In this document: one piece after another, positions 23,771 to 38,700 of the stretch | How the letters are laid out: each line of letters starts with the position of its first letter | Numbering within the stretch: position 1 is the first letter of the stretch | Source: Dendrolimus kikuchii | Taxonomy: Eukaryota; Arthropoda; Insecta; Lepidoptera; Lasiocampidae | Direction: 5' to 3' | Length of the DNA stretch: 64,000 bases | NCBI GenBank assembly: GCA_019925095.2 | Contig: CM034397.1 | Span: 4,235,763-4,299,762, forward strand | Program-made: the position numbers and the translations under genes | The notes under the pieces: model-generated | What the model was told of the DNA's origin: nothing | Database searches by the model: none | The model's input: only the letters and a program-made list of their open reading frames with translations

Positions 23771-26700
23771 ATGCCGCTGCTACATCGGGTGAGTTTTTTG
23801 TTTTCAGTATATTCGTAGGTTTTTTTTATTGCATTTAATTAAAACTACGTTTCAACGTTTTTTAACTCTGTATTTTATTTCGACGTTTCGCCTACTCTTC
23901 AGTAGCCGTGATCACCGAAAAACTATATCGACGAATGTTATAATTTTTTTGGCCTACCCGCAACCTACTCTTAATTGTTAAATTGTATTTTTTTAATTTG
24001 TTGTAAATCGAAATGAGTGCCGATGTTAATTAAGTGTAGAATTACTTCTAAAACTTTTTAGAAACTACAGAAACATTCCTTCGTGTAAGTTTTTTGTAAT
24101 TTTTTCGTATTTGTCGCTAATATTATTTCCTTTCCTACAGGAGAATGGCCGTGGGAACGGTGGTTCTAACGAAAACCGCCGGTCTCTTGCAGACTTTTTG
24201 GAATTGGACTCGTTACACCTGTCCGAGCCTACTTCGATGCCACCAGTTATCAACCACCTGAATAATGTAAGTGTACTCTTACTTTAAAATCTATTACTTT
24301 TATTGGTAGAGCTAGGCTATGTTCTATTATTCGCGTGGCGCAGTTAGCAATACGGGTAGTCATACAAAAAATCGGTTATAAATTTTTTCGTAGTATTTTT
24401 TCTGGCAAAAGCTCTACGCTGCAGCCCGTGCCTATATATCGACATTTCATATGCTTACAATATAATTCGAAAACCGGTGAGTAAAGTGAGACGCGTGGGC
24501 TGCGGCCACAATAATACCCTCTAAATTTACTTTTCAAATCTAAATTCGAACAAATTTCTCCACTCCGGTCAAGTAAATCAAAAATATAGCGGAAGGCGCT
24601 CTAAGGCTTTATTATACGTTCATAATGCACGTAAGTTGGCTATGATGGGGGTTAGTTGGCCCACGGCGTTGCCAAAGACTGCCTCTGTAATGTGTTTAGT
24701 GTGCCAAGTACGGGATTCGGTACTTGTATTAGCTTGCAGAGGTCCCCCTCTTAGATTGAGACTATTATTGCGTTTTAAGAGCCAAAATGGATAAATTAAT
24801 AGACCTATCAATGGAATCAAACTAGAATGCAGCCTGTTACATCCATATGATGCAATGTTTACAAAAGTAAGGTAGTTTTTAAGTTTAAAAGCTGCATTAA
24901 ACGGAATGTATTAACTTAAATTTAAAGGAGACTAAACTACCCACGGCCAGGTGGTAGGGCATTTGCCCATCTGAATATCTAACGCCCTTGGTCTAAGAGT
25001 AAGACTCCACTACATCCATTGGTTCCCAGGTTCTATTGGTATAGACCTTTGGTGTTACAGATGTCCATTTTTTAATGTACTATTTTTCTTTACTGATATA
25101 TTTAAATTGGCATCCCTTTACTTTAACGATGGTTTAACTAGGATGATTCATAATTTCCCAAGGGGAGTTTATACCCCTCGTTTATCATTTTAAATGTAAA
25201 TGGCAGTTTTTATTACTGTTTAATGGACATTAGCTTCCAGTTGTTGCAATTTCAGTGATAAATCTGTAAGAATGGATAGAGATCAGTTTATAATTTTTTG
25301 TTGTGAGTTGTGCTTTTCCATACATGCATAGCTTCACGCCAGTTACCTTGCGGGGTAGGCACGAACAACAGAGCGCTATTCAGGCTTGTTCTTACACACC
25401 TCACTCGCTTCTTTGACATTCATAGCTCTTGTCATGCACGCTCGTCTGTTCTTAAGGCTCCTGACATCGCCTTCTGCTAGTATACGATCAATTTGATCAT
25501 GGAAGGTGTCGTGGCCTTCCACAACTTCTGCATCCATCCACTTTTGCATTGTATATCTGTTTTGTCACTTTCATCGTGCATTCTTTCTTGTGCTTTTAGT
25601 AGTCAAAAATTTACATTAAACTTCATATTTAACTTTGTGGGGTAGTTGGTAGTCTAACTTTTATAATGCATACCATGAGCTCTAAGTTTTATTATGAAAA
25701 TCACTAATTTTCGGGTAGACTTAACAGTATGGCTTTACTCACTATATTCAAAACTTGAAAGCATTAACTGAATGTATCGAAGTCATTTTTAAACTTGCAA
25801 TTTCTTGGCAATCACTGCTGTGGGATGCGGGCTAAGCTGTAGCTACCTTAGCTCACAGGATCCGACTGCCTGTTAGGTTCCCAGCAAGGTCAATTCTTGA
25901 AACTTGTCTTCCCAATAGTCATTGTATATTTCCAAACAAAGTTTGCTTGGCTCTGGGATAGTGTCGATTATTATAGAATTTCAGACGTGTCTACATGCAC
26001 ATTCTTTGTGTAGTAGGCAATCTGTAGTTGGCAGGCGTCTAGCCGTATTGCCGGCTATTGGCATGCTGTTGGCAATTTAATATTATTCGAAGGCAGATGC
26101 CAAGGCAGGGCATAATCGTCCGCCGAGACCCGCGACCCGGAAAACTACTTCGATACTGATACCGGCACTTTTTACGCTTGTTAAACTTTCGACGGACCAA
26201 TTTTTATTGGGTTAGATTTTAAACCAATGTATAAAGTATAATTTTAAAGTTAATTTGCCGGGATTTGAATATAGTACATTAAATAAGACTTCGGCATGGA
26301 ATGGCTAAGAATGGCACTCTGTTGTTCGTGCCTACCCCGCAAGGGAACTGGCGTGAAGTTATGTATGTATGTATGTATGTAAATAAGACTTCGAGTATAT
26401 TGGACATATCGGCCCGTAATCGTACTGTTTGCTGTGCTAGTTTTATAAGGGAGATTGGTGGGTTTCACTCGTTTGTTTTCATCAGTTATTCTTAGCAGTT
26501 AACCGTCGGCGCATGCATTATGCTAACAATATGCACATCGGGTCGGAAAAACGGTCCTTGCGTTCAGAAATATGAACCCCGTCATTAGAAAGAGACCGGG
26601 TGCGTTAACTATTAAGCCAAGGTTTCACGAAATTTACGAAATTTTTGACTAAGGTTTCCTTTTGTTGCCCTAGGCTTACGGTGGTGAGAGCTCCTGGCGT

Positions 26701-29700
26701 TGGGAGGAACCTAGCAGCGCGGATATGGTAGAAACTCCTCGCGCTATGGGTCCGTCGGGACAGTCGAGGCTCGTCGCTAGTTTCAGGTAAGTGTCGGAAT
26801 ACCGAATCTCTACAATGTTATTCGCATACTGAAATACTAAATCGATGTACTAGATTTTATTTTAAACTAGCTATGCCCGCGATTTTAATTTGCGTAAAAT
26901 ATCGAAATTGAACATACGTATATTTAGGATAAAATTATTTTTATATCAAATTTTCTTGAAAATTCGGCGATCGGACGCATATAAATAGCAATGGTCAATA
27001 AAACATTTGTTGAAACTACATACATACATAACTTCACGCCAGTTCCCTTGCGGGGTAGGCACGAACAACGGAGCGCCATTTACGCCCATTCTTACACGCC
27101 TCACTTGCTTCTTTGACATTCAAAACTATTTTCATGCACACTCTTCTGTTCTTAAGGCTCCTGGCTCTGGTTGAAACTAAGTTCCACAATTTTTGTGACA
27201 CCAGTTAAAAATTGTCTACTTAATATTTTATTTACATACTTTAGTATTTAGTTAGAAATATAATATTACATAACGGAAGGTCCATTATATTCTCCGCGAA
27301 ACATAAAATTTCCACTGGATACATATTCTAAACATAGCGTATTGCATAGTGTTTACTGCGTGGAACAAGTGTAAAATTCCTTGCTAAATATCATTAGCAT
27401 GTGATTATAGTTTCTCTTAAATAATTGTAATGTTGTAGACAAAACTCGTCCCAGATACAATTGTATAGAAGCGGATCAAGGTCCCGCGATGACCGATCTA
27501 TTTGCATGGATATCTTATTTGCGGCTCTTCATGGAGTTATTCGGCGATATTACTCTTGGTGGGATGGGGTAACGTCTAGCGCAGTCACGAGTACGAATTT
27601 GCCCTTCAACAAATTCAAAACTAATTTAAACAATACTAAAAACGGGACTGCCTATTTAAAAATCTATATAACATATGTTTTTTATATTTTTACTTTTGCA
27701 ATGTTTTAAGTTTTGGAATTTAGTTACCTTGGGCCGCCATGCTTTTTCAGTTGTCTGAGACGAAACGAACTTCTAAAAATATATTTATTTTTATTAAAAA
27801 CCGAAGTCTGTGATTGGTTCATTTTTTAACTTGTATTATTTTGTCAAAAACTGTCCTTCAGGCTCATCAGAACTTTAAACACAAGCAGTTTTGTTTTTGT
27901 CTGTCTTTGTTAAATTTGCACTGACTCGATGCCACGGAATGTTATCTATTTCCGGAAATATTCGTATTGCCCTAAAATCTGCTAATATCAAATGTCGTGG
28001 GTGAGTAGTTAATGCGGGGGTAGTCGTTAAAAATCTACGTTACTCTTAAATGTACAAAATTGCATTAAGCCCGTCACAAACGTAGCTATAATATATATTA
28101 ATATGAATCATAGCAAGGCGTATTACGACATATTTTCCATATAAATTTTCGCGTGACCGCACACGCAGCTATAATAATATAGCTGCGTGTGCGATATATT
28201 TTTGCGATGTCAGAAATATATATATATTTCTGACATCGCAAAAATATATCGACATTAATCTCGGTATATTATGCCATATTGATACCGCACAGTGAGGACA
28301 AAATATATATTATAGCTCCCGTGTGTGGTAGCTTGCTATACTATAATTTATATCTCGATATATTAATATATATTATAGCTACGTCTGTGACGGGCTTTAT
28401 TTTAAATACTTTGTACTCTTCAGTGTTGTCGCATAGATTATTCCGTATTTGGTCTTTAAAACAAAATATTGAGAACATTTTTGCCTCGTTTCATCATGAA
28501 AATCATACTAAGCTCGGTGTGTAGCTCTTTGCTACTAATTTAAGGGCCCATAGGGTACTAAATACGTGCCAACAACTTCCTTCTACGCGAAAGGATGATA
28601 ATTTTAAGGTCGCTAATGGGTTGCTTTTAACCCGTGTCTTTTAAAGTGAGTTTACCCGTAATATACTATTCCTGTGGGTTTATATAATAAGCGTACGTAT
28701 TCATAGATACTTAAGAATGTTTTTCACTTTTATCATCTTTGTGCTGTTGAAGTTCTTTGTACTAAAAAAATATAATTTCAAATAACGAGCAAGACTACAC
28801 TGTTGGGATCTAGCCATCCCTAATCCTCCGATGTACCTGCCTCTATTATACAAAGGCGAATTGGCGGGTTGCACACATCGGTTATATTGATGGGCAGCTT
28901 TCAAGCCTTCCTTACCTTTCGGCACGTGATAAGTGGTGCACATTTCTCGGCCGGGATTCGACCCCGTTATTCGAAACTAGTTTCGGACTAGTCCGCCAAT
29001 ATACCACACCCAGGAGTTAGTATTTTTAAAAGTTGCATCACGCGCAAACCTCATAAGTTCAAGTGGTGCCTTATTTGTATTTATGATGTAAATTTTTAAT
29101 ATAGATAAATAAATTTAAAAAAAAATGCCCTGTATTGGTCGGCACTATTCAGACTATTGTCATGGTGGGGTGCTTTTAGTTTTATCAGTAAATTGATGTT
29201 GAGTGTATTTAATTATACTTTTGTTGCAGTGTCAGTGCTCAAGCGGAAGCGACTTGGACTAAGGAACACGGGGCAGGAATAACGGAGCTTGTAGCCTCTA
29301 TTGTAAGTAACAATCTTGCGACAATTAGTTTTTTAAAACAATCTTGCGATGATCATTTTTTTAAATGAAAATGATATTCGTTGCTCGAAATTATTGAGAA
29401 ATCGGTATAGTCTGTAATAAGTACCGTTTTACCCACAACTGCGACCTAAAACCGGTTTATTGTTAAATTTAACTTATCTTGCCTAGAATTAAAATATTAA
29501 AAAAAAATGGTTATTTCTCTTGGTTGGCTGTTTTTAAAAAATGTTTTCCAATTTCAATCATTTCATAACATTATGTAACTTTGGTGTTCTCACTAGAATT
29601 TTCTTAGGCATAAATATTTGAATGATTATTTTTTTTTTTACGAAGACCAGTGTTGGTTTTTATCAAACATGTGATCAGTTAAGGCCTGTGTAGAGCTGGT

Positions 29701-32700
29701 TAACCTTTGACTTTTACTGTTTATGTATAATTTCTACTTTAAATAACAAAAAATAGACATCATTTTCTTTCTTTTTTTATTTTTATTATGCATGGCACCG
29801 AAAATATACAATAAGATTCCACAAAATATAAAATTGTTAAATACAAATTCTTTCAAATTTTATCTAAAAAAGTTGCTTGCTAATAAATGCTATTACACTA
29901 TAAATGAATACATAAGTGATAAACTATAATTCAACCTCATAATGATAATCATATTACCAATTACAAAATTATTTATATTGACTGTTATAATTATCTGGCT
30001 ATGGGACTGTGGACGCTATTTAATTTTAACTGAAATTGTGACATAATTATGATAATATTATAAACAATGTAAATTGTACGAGCTAAATCTGCACGCCAAG
30101 ATGGCAAAAACGTGTGTAACTAAATATAATTATTGTAACACCTTTTAAACCATGTTTTTTGCAATAAATAAATTTGAATTTGAATTTCATCGAAATTGTT
30201 TCCATTAACTGCTCTGTACGGTGTTTACAGAAAGCCTTAAAGATTCCGTCGGCGCCCGGCGCCAGTGGCGCCAACACCCAGCCTTCGCGCAATACTTACG
30301 ACCAGTTCGATAGATCGGTAAGTTGCCTTAATTTAAAAACTTTAACATAATAACAATGGGCCACAAAAGTGGTCAAAATTTTGAGGGTATATGGATCAGT
30401 GACTTCGGATTCGGCGCATTGAAAAATAAATAAGAATGTCTGGTCAAAAATACTTTGTTATATTTCCAAAGTTACACCCGTGTAAAGCCCGTCACAGACG
30501 TAACTATAATATGTATTAATATATCGAGATATAAATTATAGTATAGCAAGCTACCACACACGGGAGCTATACTATAACATATATTTTGCCCTTTATCGCA
30601 AATGAGTATAGATATGCCAAAATACAGACATACATAACTTCACGCCAGTTCCCTTGCGAGGTAGGCACGAACAACAGAGCGCCGTTTAGGTTTATTCTTA
30701 CACACCTCACTTGCTTCTTTGACATCCATAACTCTTGTCATGCACGCTCGTCTGTTCTTAAGGCTCCTGATATGCCAAAATATGCTGAGATATTAATGTC
30801 GACATATTTTTGTGATTTCATAGAAATATATATTACTAGCTGTAACTCTTGTCATGCACGCTCGTCTGTTCTTCAAGGCTCCTGATATGACACGAGATTT
30901 ATATATATTAAGATAGCTGTCCCGGCAGACGTTGTTCTGCCCTGAAGAAATAAAATTTAGAACCCGATTGCAGCGCCACCTACCGGGTCCAAATGTAACC
31001 TATCCTATTAATGTCGACATATTTTTGTGATGTCATACAAATATATATTATAGCTGCGTGTAGTCACTCGAAAATTTATATGGAAAATGTCGTAATATGC
31101 TTTGCTATGATTTATATTAATATATATTATAGCTACGTCTGTGACGGGCTTAATGTACAACTAACCCATTCTGGGTGATCCCATACGCCCAGACCATAGT
31201 GAATAACGAAAATTTGTTTTATGAAATTTACCACGCCAGGAATCTAACCCGGAGGCTAGTCTTTGGTCTCGGACAGGAATAACTTAAATTGATCTACATA
31301 AAAAATCGTAATTTCAGGTTAAAGGCGTAATTTTAAGTGAATAACGCTAATGCGATATTTTTAGAATTTTTCAGTCTGTTAAATAATTAAATCTAAGGAG
31401 TAATTATAAAATTTTAATTTCTTGACCATGCAGAGTTGTGAAGGCACCCCGCGTGAATGTTTATTATAATTTAATAAAAAAAAACCATCAACAGATGTAC
31501 CCACCGTGGCCCCCTGAGCAGGCCGGAGCTGTTTCCAAAAGCGAGAAGATGGCACGCCGAGCCTCTTTTTGTGAGTATTAGAATGAAATGCACACGAGCA
31601 TTTTTAAAATCATTTCCTTGAAGATCCAGCCCTAAAGATGAAAAAAAAGTTACCTAAAGCATATTAATGATTATGAAAGATTAATGGAAGTTGATTAAGC
31701 CAAGTCTGTCAGGATTGTAGCATGTCGAAATTCGGTTCCTCCTATCCCAATGGGAAAATAGCTTCAATAATAAGTATGTATAGCATATCAAGTTTTCCAC
31801 TTAACTTGACCCCTATATTTTATCAAAATATTCCTTGTAATAATATAAAATGATAGTAATCTCTGGTTCAATGGCATGGTATTATAGTAAGGGCTTAAGC
31901 GGTTTAGAGCGGACGGGAGGAATGTTAGAGGGGATGACATAGGCGAATGGAATAGGGGATGGTAAGCTTAAGTTTTACGCTGATATTCCGTGAGAGCGTG
32001 GTATTACGTAGATGCTCCTTCGATGGAGCTATTCCACGTTTAGGATAATTTCACGCGCAGGGTTTCCAACAAATATTATATTAGAAAGTGATGACTATTG
32101 AAAATTTCAACAAAAATTGAGAATAATCTAGTTTCGTGATCTATGTATATAAATAAAATGATGCCTATAAATGCATCTACGCGCATAACTTGAGAACGTC
32201 TTTACTGATTTTGACGAAATTTGAGTTGATCCCCGGATAGTTCAGATTCGCAATTGGAATCGGTAGGCGATGCTGGGATAGTCCAAAATGTTTATTTTTT
32301 CAAGACTCGAGTCTGCTGGGAACTCGAGTAATATTTATATAATTTGGTATCCCTGCGCGTTATCGTGGACGGGCAATGGTTATCTGCAACATTGTGCAGG
32401 CGGCGTGATGTCTCGCGGCGCGGGCGCGGGCGCCGGCGTGGGCGAGGCCGGCGGCGCGTGCGCCACGTGGCGCGGCGCGCTGCTGCCGCGCTGCCGCGAC
32501 CCCAGCGGCGGATTCTCCTCCAAGGTGTTCCTGGGGGGCCTGCCCTGGGACATGACCGAGCAGGCACTACTCTGCTCACTGAAACGCTTCATGCCAGTGC
32601 GGTGAGTACTTTAACTACTAAAACTCCATTATTATCAACCATGGAAGAATAAGTGAAAAATGCCCATCAGTCAGTTATGTTTATAGTGGTAAACTTTGTT

Positions 32701-35700
32701 AAACTGTGTACATGTTATTGTATAAATACAATTATGTGCGTAAAATTATTAAGAATGTCGTTGATTATTTGCAATAATTTTTATTCATTTTTACCTTGAA
32801 TGTTTTTTATTCATAACCTCGATTAAGTTTCGTTCAAAGTTTCGACCGTGAATGAAACTTAATCTCGATTAAGTAATATTGAAGTTGAATATTAAGCAAA
32901 GTTATTTAATACTTATTTTAACTTAAATTTAATTTATTGACGGCCTCTGTGGTTGAGCGGGCTAAGCCTTTACCGGCGTACCTCACTGCAACGCAGAGGT
33001 TCCGGGTTCGATTCCTGGTATAGTAAATTTCGGAAACGTATTTTGTTATTTACTATGGTCTGAGTGTCTGGGATCGGCGCCAGAGTAGTCCGTTGTATAT
33101 TACCCATAACACAAGCGTAACTTGCTTAATTTGGGGATATACAATGTGTTTATCTGCCGATTATTATTATTATTATATTTGTCTTTGGGATCGGCGCCAG
33201 AGTAGTCCGTTGTATATTACCGATAACACGAGCGTAACTTGCTTAATTTGGGGATATACAATGTGTGTTTGTCTGCCGATTATTTTTATTATTAATTTAT
33301 GAACTCCATGTCAATTGTGTAAATTTACTTGTCACGAAAGTGGACATTATGCGAGTTGTTAATTGTCAGCGTGGAGTGGCCCGGCGGCGGCGCCAGCCCG
33401 CGCGGCTTCGCGTACGTCACGTTCGAGGACGAGGCGTGCGTGCGCAGGCTGCTGGCCGCGTGCCGCGCCGACCGCACCGACTGGTACTACCGCGTCAACA
33501 AGAAGATGCGCACCAAAGAGGTTGGCTGCCCCTACTACATACATTACTAGGAATCGGCTGGGCGTAACTATGTTCTAAATCTCGGCCTTTCCAACACATA
33601 CAAAGCGCAGGGTCGGCAGGGAGGGGGTTTTTAGTGGGTATTGGGTTTGCTCACTCGTGTAGCAACGCAGTCTTCCACACTATTCTGTGACGTCGATCGC
33701 GGACGGAGCGCTGCCAAGAGCATACTATTGCTGCAGTGTTATCGCCCCCGACCGACGCGTGTCGTTCCCCTAGCAACGACCCAGTTTGTGCGTAAATCGG
33801 TTAAGCATTTTCCCTCGCCTCAAAACAAAAAAAAATAAAAAATACTAGGATATGCCCGGGACTTCGTCCGCGCTTCACTCGAAGTACCCAGGATATCGAC
33901 GAAAACCGCATCTAAATCGACCCAGTAGTTAATGTATAAACGGACGAGAAATCTAAAAAAAAATTGCATTGGCATATTCGTTTTTTTTAATAGCTTTAAT
34001 ATACAGACACGGCATGTCTAGAATTTTATATTATAGATGACCCTGCTCCACCTGCATTAATATTACTGACAAAACTAGACTTCGAACACCAACATATTAT
34101 TCCAGGTATAGCATAGACACGAGTTGAATCTTGGCGTTGCAAAAATATTAAAAAGTACGCTACCGTTGCGATGAATCAAAAATTCCTATTCTACTAAACC
34201 CACAATATTTCGATATCGTCGCAGCAGAATACTGATAGAATAAAATTGGTACTATCATTAGCACGAATAGGGTTAGCCGAAATGAATATTGAAAAGCTAA
34301 GTGGCTTGCCGTTGACGTAAGATTTTGACGACGTAGTAATAGCAGAATTAAGTCCCTGTAAGTTTTGCTCGCTTAAGTCTAGCGACATAAAATGGTTAAT
34401 TACTTATGAATGTTTGAAACTCCACCAATCTTTGGGATAGGATAAGGCGGGATAGAAGGGATTCTTTCATAGCTGAAGCTACGGATAAATCGTAGTGCGC
34501 TTAGCCTTATATATTTCGAAGATTGTAATGAAAATGATTTGATAGGTACAAGTGATCCCCTGGGCCCTGTCGGATTCGAACTGGGTGCAAGGCGGCTCGG
34601 TGCGGCTGGAGGCGGGGCGCACAGTGTTCGTGGGCGCGTTACACGGCATGCTAAGTGCGCCGGCGCTCGCGAACATCATGAACGACCTCTTCGGGGGCGT
34701 CGTATACGCAGGTAACTCGATTATATCTATATTTAATCTAAATTAAAAAGCATCTTGCTAACAAAGGGATACTATACTATTGAAGAATACTTAAATGACA
34801 ATAATTCATTTACATAGCAGCTAGCTCCAACCTCTTATACTAAATTAACTTTTTTTTTTATCTTGCCATGTTTGTAAGGAATTTGTGGAGACATATTGCA
34901 GCATAACATTTTAGCACGTCATGTCATTATTATAATTATAACATTATTTTTCTTTCCTTTTATTGTCTTGGTCTTATTGAGTATGCATTGTTTGCTACAA
35001 CTCCATTAATTCTTCAAAAAGTAATTCTGTAACATACTTCTGTACAACTTAAAAAGAATTTGAGATATAAATAGAATATGAAATATAAAGAATTAGCTAG
35101 ACGTGTTGCTGGGGAGTTTCTTGCCGCTTCTTCTCCTTTACAGCACCGACACGTTGCGAAGCGGTGTACATAGAATAGGAAGTAAAAATTAAATTTTAAC
35201 TTGCATGTATGACCTTCAATAAGTGTTCTCCAGTGGAACATATTTTGAATAAAAACTTTTGAATTTGAATTATTCAAATGCAAACCCTCAAATTTAGATC
35301 TGTCGTCGATATTAAATTCCTTTACACAATGACATGGTTCTCAACTATTAGAACGATTTCATTTCAATGTTCCTCGCAAGCCTCCTCGTCGCCCTTGTCC
35401 AATATTTAAGACAAAACGATTTAGAACTAAATCTTGGTAAATATTCACCTATAGCTAGAATATCGCGTCTCAACAATTCATATGTTGAGAAATCTAAAAA
35501 CATCGATATATTTAATGAGTCTTCATACATTCTTTAAAATAATATCCCAGATAGTGTTCAATATTTTTTTTTTGTTTATATATTTTTTTAATTGTTGTTT
35601 AATTAATATTTTATATGTAAATCATGCAAATTTAACTTTTTAATAGACATCTTACATGACAATGCATGACGTGACCATCTAATAGGGAGTATATTTATTT

Positions 35701-38700
35701 AGCATGAGCATTGTTTAGATTTCAAGACGGATGGTCCATAGTTAATAAATAAATAAATATTGCTTAAAAAATCCTTGGCAATTGCATCACTTGAAACATA
35801 ACTTTTCAACTATTTATATGAAAAGCTAGTTCACAATCATGTCGCAGTCTGAAAGCAATTACGCTTGGTGCTAAGAAATGATTTAATTTACTGTGAAATT
35901 TGTGTATGGAGTAGTTTTGATTGTATATTCCAGGTATCGATACGGACAAGAATAAGTACCCGATCGGGTCGGGGCGCGTGACCTTCAACAACGTGCGCTC
36001 GTACGTGCGCGCCATCTCTGCGGCCTTCATAGAAATCACCACTGACAAGTTCACCAAAAAGGTAAGATTACCTTGCTTTACTACTTACAAAGTCTTGTTC
36101 ATATTACGTTAGAGTAAGTTTTAGTAAAGAATCCTATGAACTTAATCATAACTCTTATATGAATAAGACCGTTACTCTTTTCACGACCACGATGTTTTCC
36201 GTTCCACTTACTTCCGGGCGTTACAATTATAACAACGCCCAATAATCCGTTCCACTAGTATGTCGTCAACGACGAAATGCACAAATGTCATTGGTTGGTT
36301 TGAAAATCGCGCCTTTTTCAATGTCAATCGATAGAGAATTAATGCTGTTATCTACGCCCTCTTTGACCCACCTCTTGACATGGGTCGTTGAGCGCTGTGA
36401 TCGGAAATAATGTTATTAGTGCCGTTTTCGCCACGACCATAACGACCGCGGTCGCCTTTTGGAACGGCAGACGGAGCATTTTGGGCGTTGAGCTATTAAA
36501 GGAACGCACCCTTAGACATAAACGAAACTAAAATGGAGATACTATCTCGTCAAAATCGCCGGAAACTATAGTCTGTCGTAGATCTGCCCAGATTTCGGTA
36601 TTCTAGTAAACTGGCATGTCATTGAAATCTTTATAAATATTTACGCGAAATGTTTAAAACTCCATTTCTGCCAATGATAAAAAAAATCCTATTCGGCCTC
36701 CACGATATCGAGAAGTTTGTGGATTTAGTCTTAATATCTTCGCAACACCAACATACTGTAAAGCAGAATTAGGCCCCTGGTAAAAAGCTTTTAAACCAAC
36801 TTGTGGACAGTGGGTGATCTTCCCTCTGGCCCTAATTGATCGACTGAAAGTATTCAGTTTTAAGATGGGTTTTATATTTGTCCTACCAGCATTGATAGGG
36901 TTTCATAATTATTCCATGAATCTGGCTGCTAAATAAAATTGATCCCTCCCCATGTAAACTGGTAATTTATTCATTGAAAAACCTTGGGAAGTAAGTAATT
37001 CTTTCATGTTTGTACTGATTTATATTAAATATTTTTCAGGTGCAAATTGACCCGTACTTGGAAGACTCGATGTGTTCGGTATGCAATTTGCATCAGGGGC
37101 CATACTTCTGCAAAGAACCCAACTGCTTTGGGTAAGTCAATTTCTCAATTATTATATCGTTTTGCATGGTTGCCTCTATTCTGTACGAGCATATCAAGTT
37201 ATGACGTCACTAATAGTTAAATTACGTATTGTTTAAATGATATTTATATTAATTTAGACGATAGTATGGTATTTTAACGCTCATATTTTAAGTTTATTAT
37301 ATCGTTACGATATACCCGCGACTTCGTTCACGCTCGATATAAAATTCCCACGAGGCACAAAATGGCGCAGCATTTAAAAAAGCATGTAATCTGATTTTAG
37401 TGAAAACTGTGTCGGTATAAGTATAATTTTTATGTCCCCGAAGTACAAACTGCTCCCGGGATAAAAAAGATCACATTAAAATTTTCTATCGATCAGTGAC
37501 CTAAATAACATGGGAATTAAGATTTTTTTAATCTGACCTTTTTAAATAATTCCTATAAAAATTCCCGCGGGCTTCCGAAAATAAAAACTGCGCAGATTTT
37601 AAGTCTAACAATTTACTGATCACCGAAAATCGCATTGAAATAGGCCCAGTAGTTTTTACGTAAATGCCAAACGGAAACGGACAGATAAGAAATCAAAAAT
37701 AAAATGCATCTTGTTACCATTGTCTATTCCAGTAACATTTTTTAAAATGGCTTAAATGTATAGACATGGCATGTTTAGAATGTTTTATTATAGATATCTT
37801 CTTTTAAATTTCTTTAAATTGTAACGTGTGCTCTATTGCAGGTACTTCTGCCGCAGCTGTTGGAACTGGCAACACATGAAGAGTTCCCATAAGCCCCTGA
37901 TGCGCAACTCTAAGCTGGCGCTGGCGCAGGCCTGCCCCTCCCCGATCGGGCCCCCCCACGGGAGCTCCCCTCCGGCCCCCCACGGGGACCTGATCACCTT
38001 TAACGGCCCCAACGAAGGTATATATTCCAATATCAATATTTACAATGTGTCCACTACCCAACTACCCAAGGTGCAGAAGTCGTGTCAGCTTTTAACGAAG
38101 ATATATTTCATACTTCTTAGTTTTGTATACTAATTGTGGAGCATGCACTTCTTGAGAAGTCTAGTATAGTAGTTTAGCTTGCCTATACCTGACTTTCCTA
38201 TACCCGTTAAGCATGAGAATGCTATTCTATTACTTGGAGGTCTGTACTTTGGAGACCTTGATGATTCTAACTATAAGATAAGACTGAATTCTGGATATGA
38301 AGCTACACTTAAATGTTTTTGATCCCCTGACAATTTGCAAATGTTAAGAAATTTCTATTTTTTATAAATGGTTACATTTTTGTCCCGTTTGACGTTGTGA
38401 AGGATGACATGCGTATCAATGTCTCAAAACGGGATGCTGAAGACCGCGCGAAGTAGAGTAGAAAAAGAAGGAAAGCGGACCCTGGGCGTCGGAGTGAACG
38501 CTCCGAACGCAACCGGGACTTGACGCTCGGATGATGATTAAGTTTTTAACCTCTAAACGAGTCTTTGACCAGTTTCAATCTTAATATTCATTAAATTGTC
38601 CCACCATCGGTTGAATTTTGACATTTTGTATGGAGCTTATGTCAAATTTCAGCTGATAGTAAGCTCTATTTATGGATTTTATTTATCTTTGCTAATAGAA

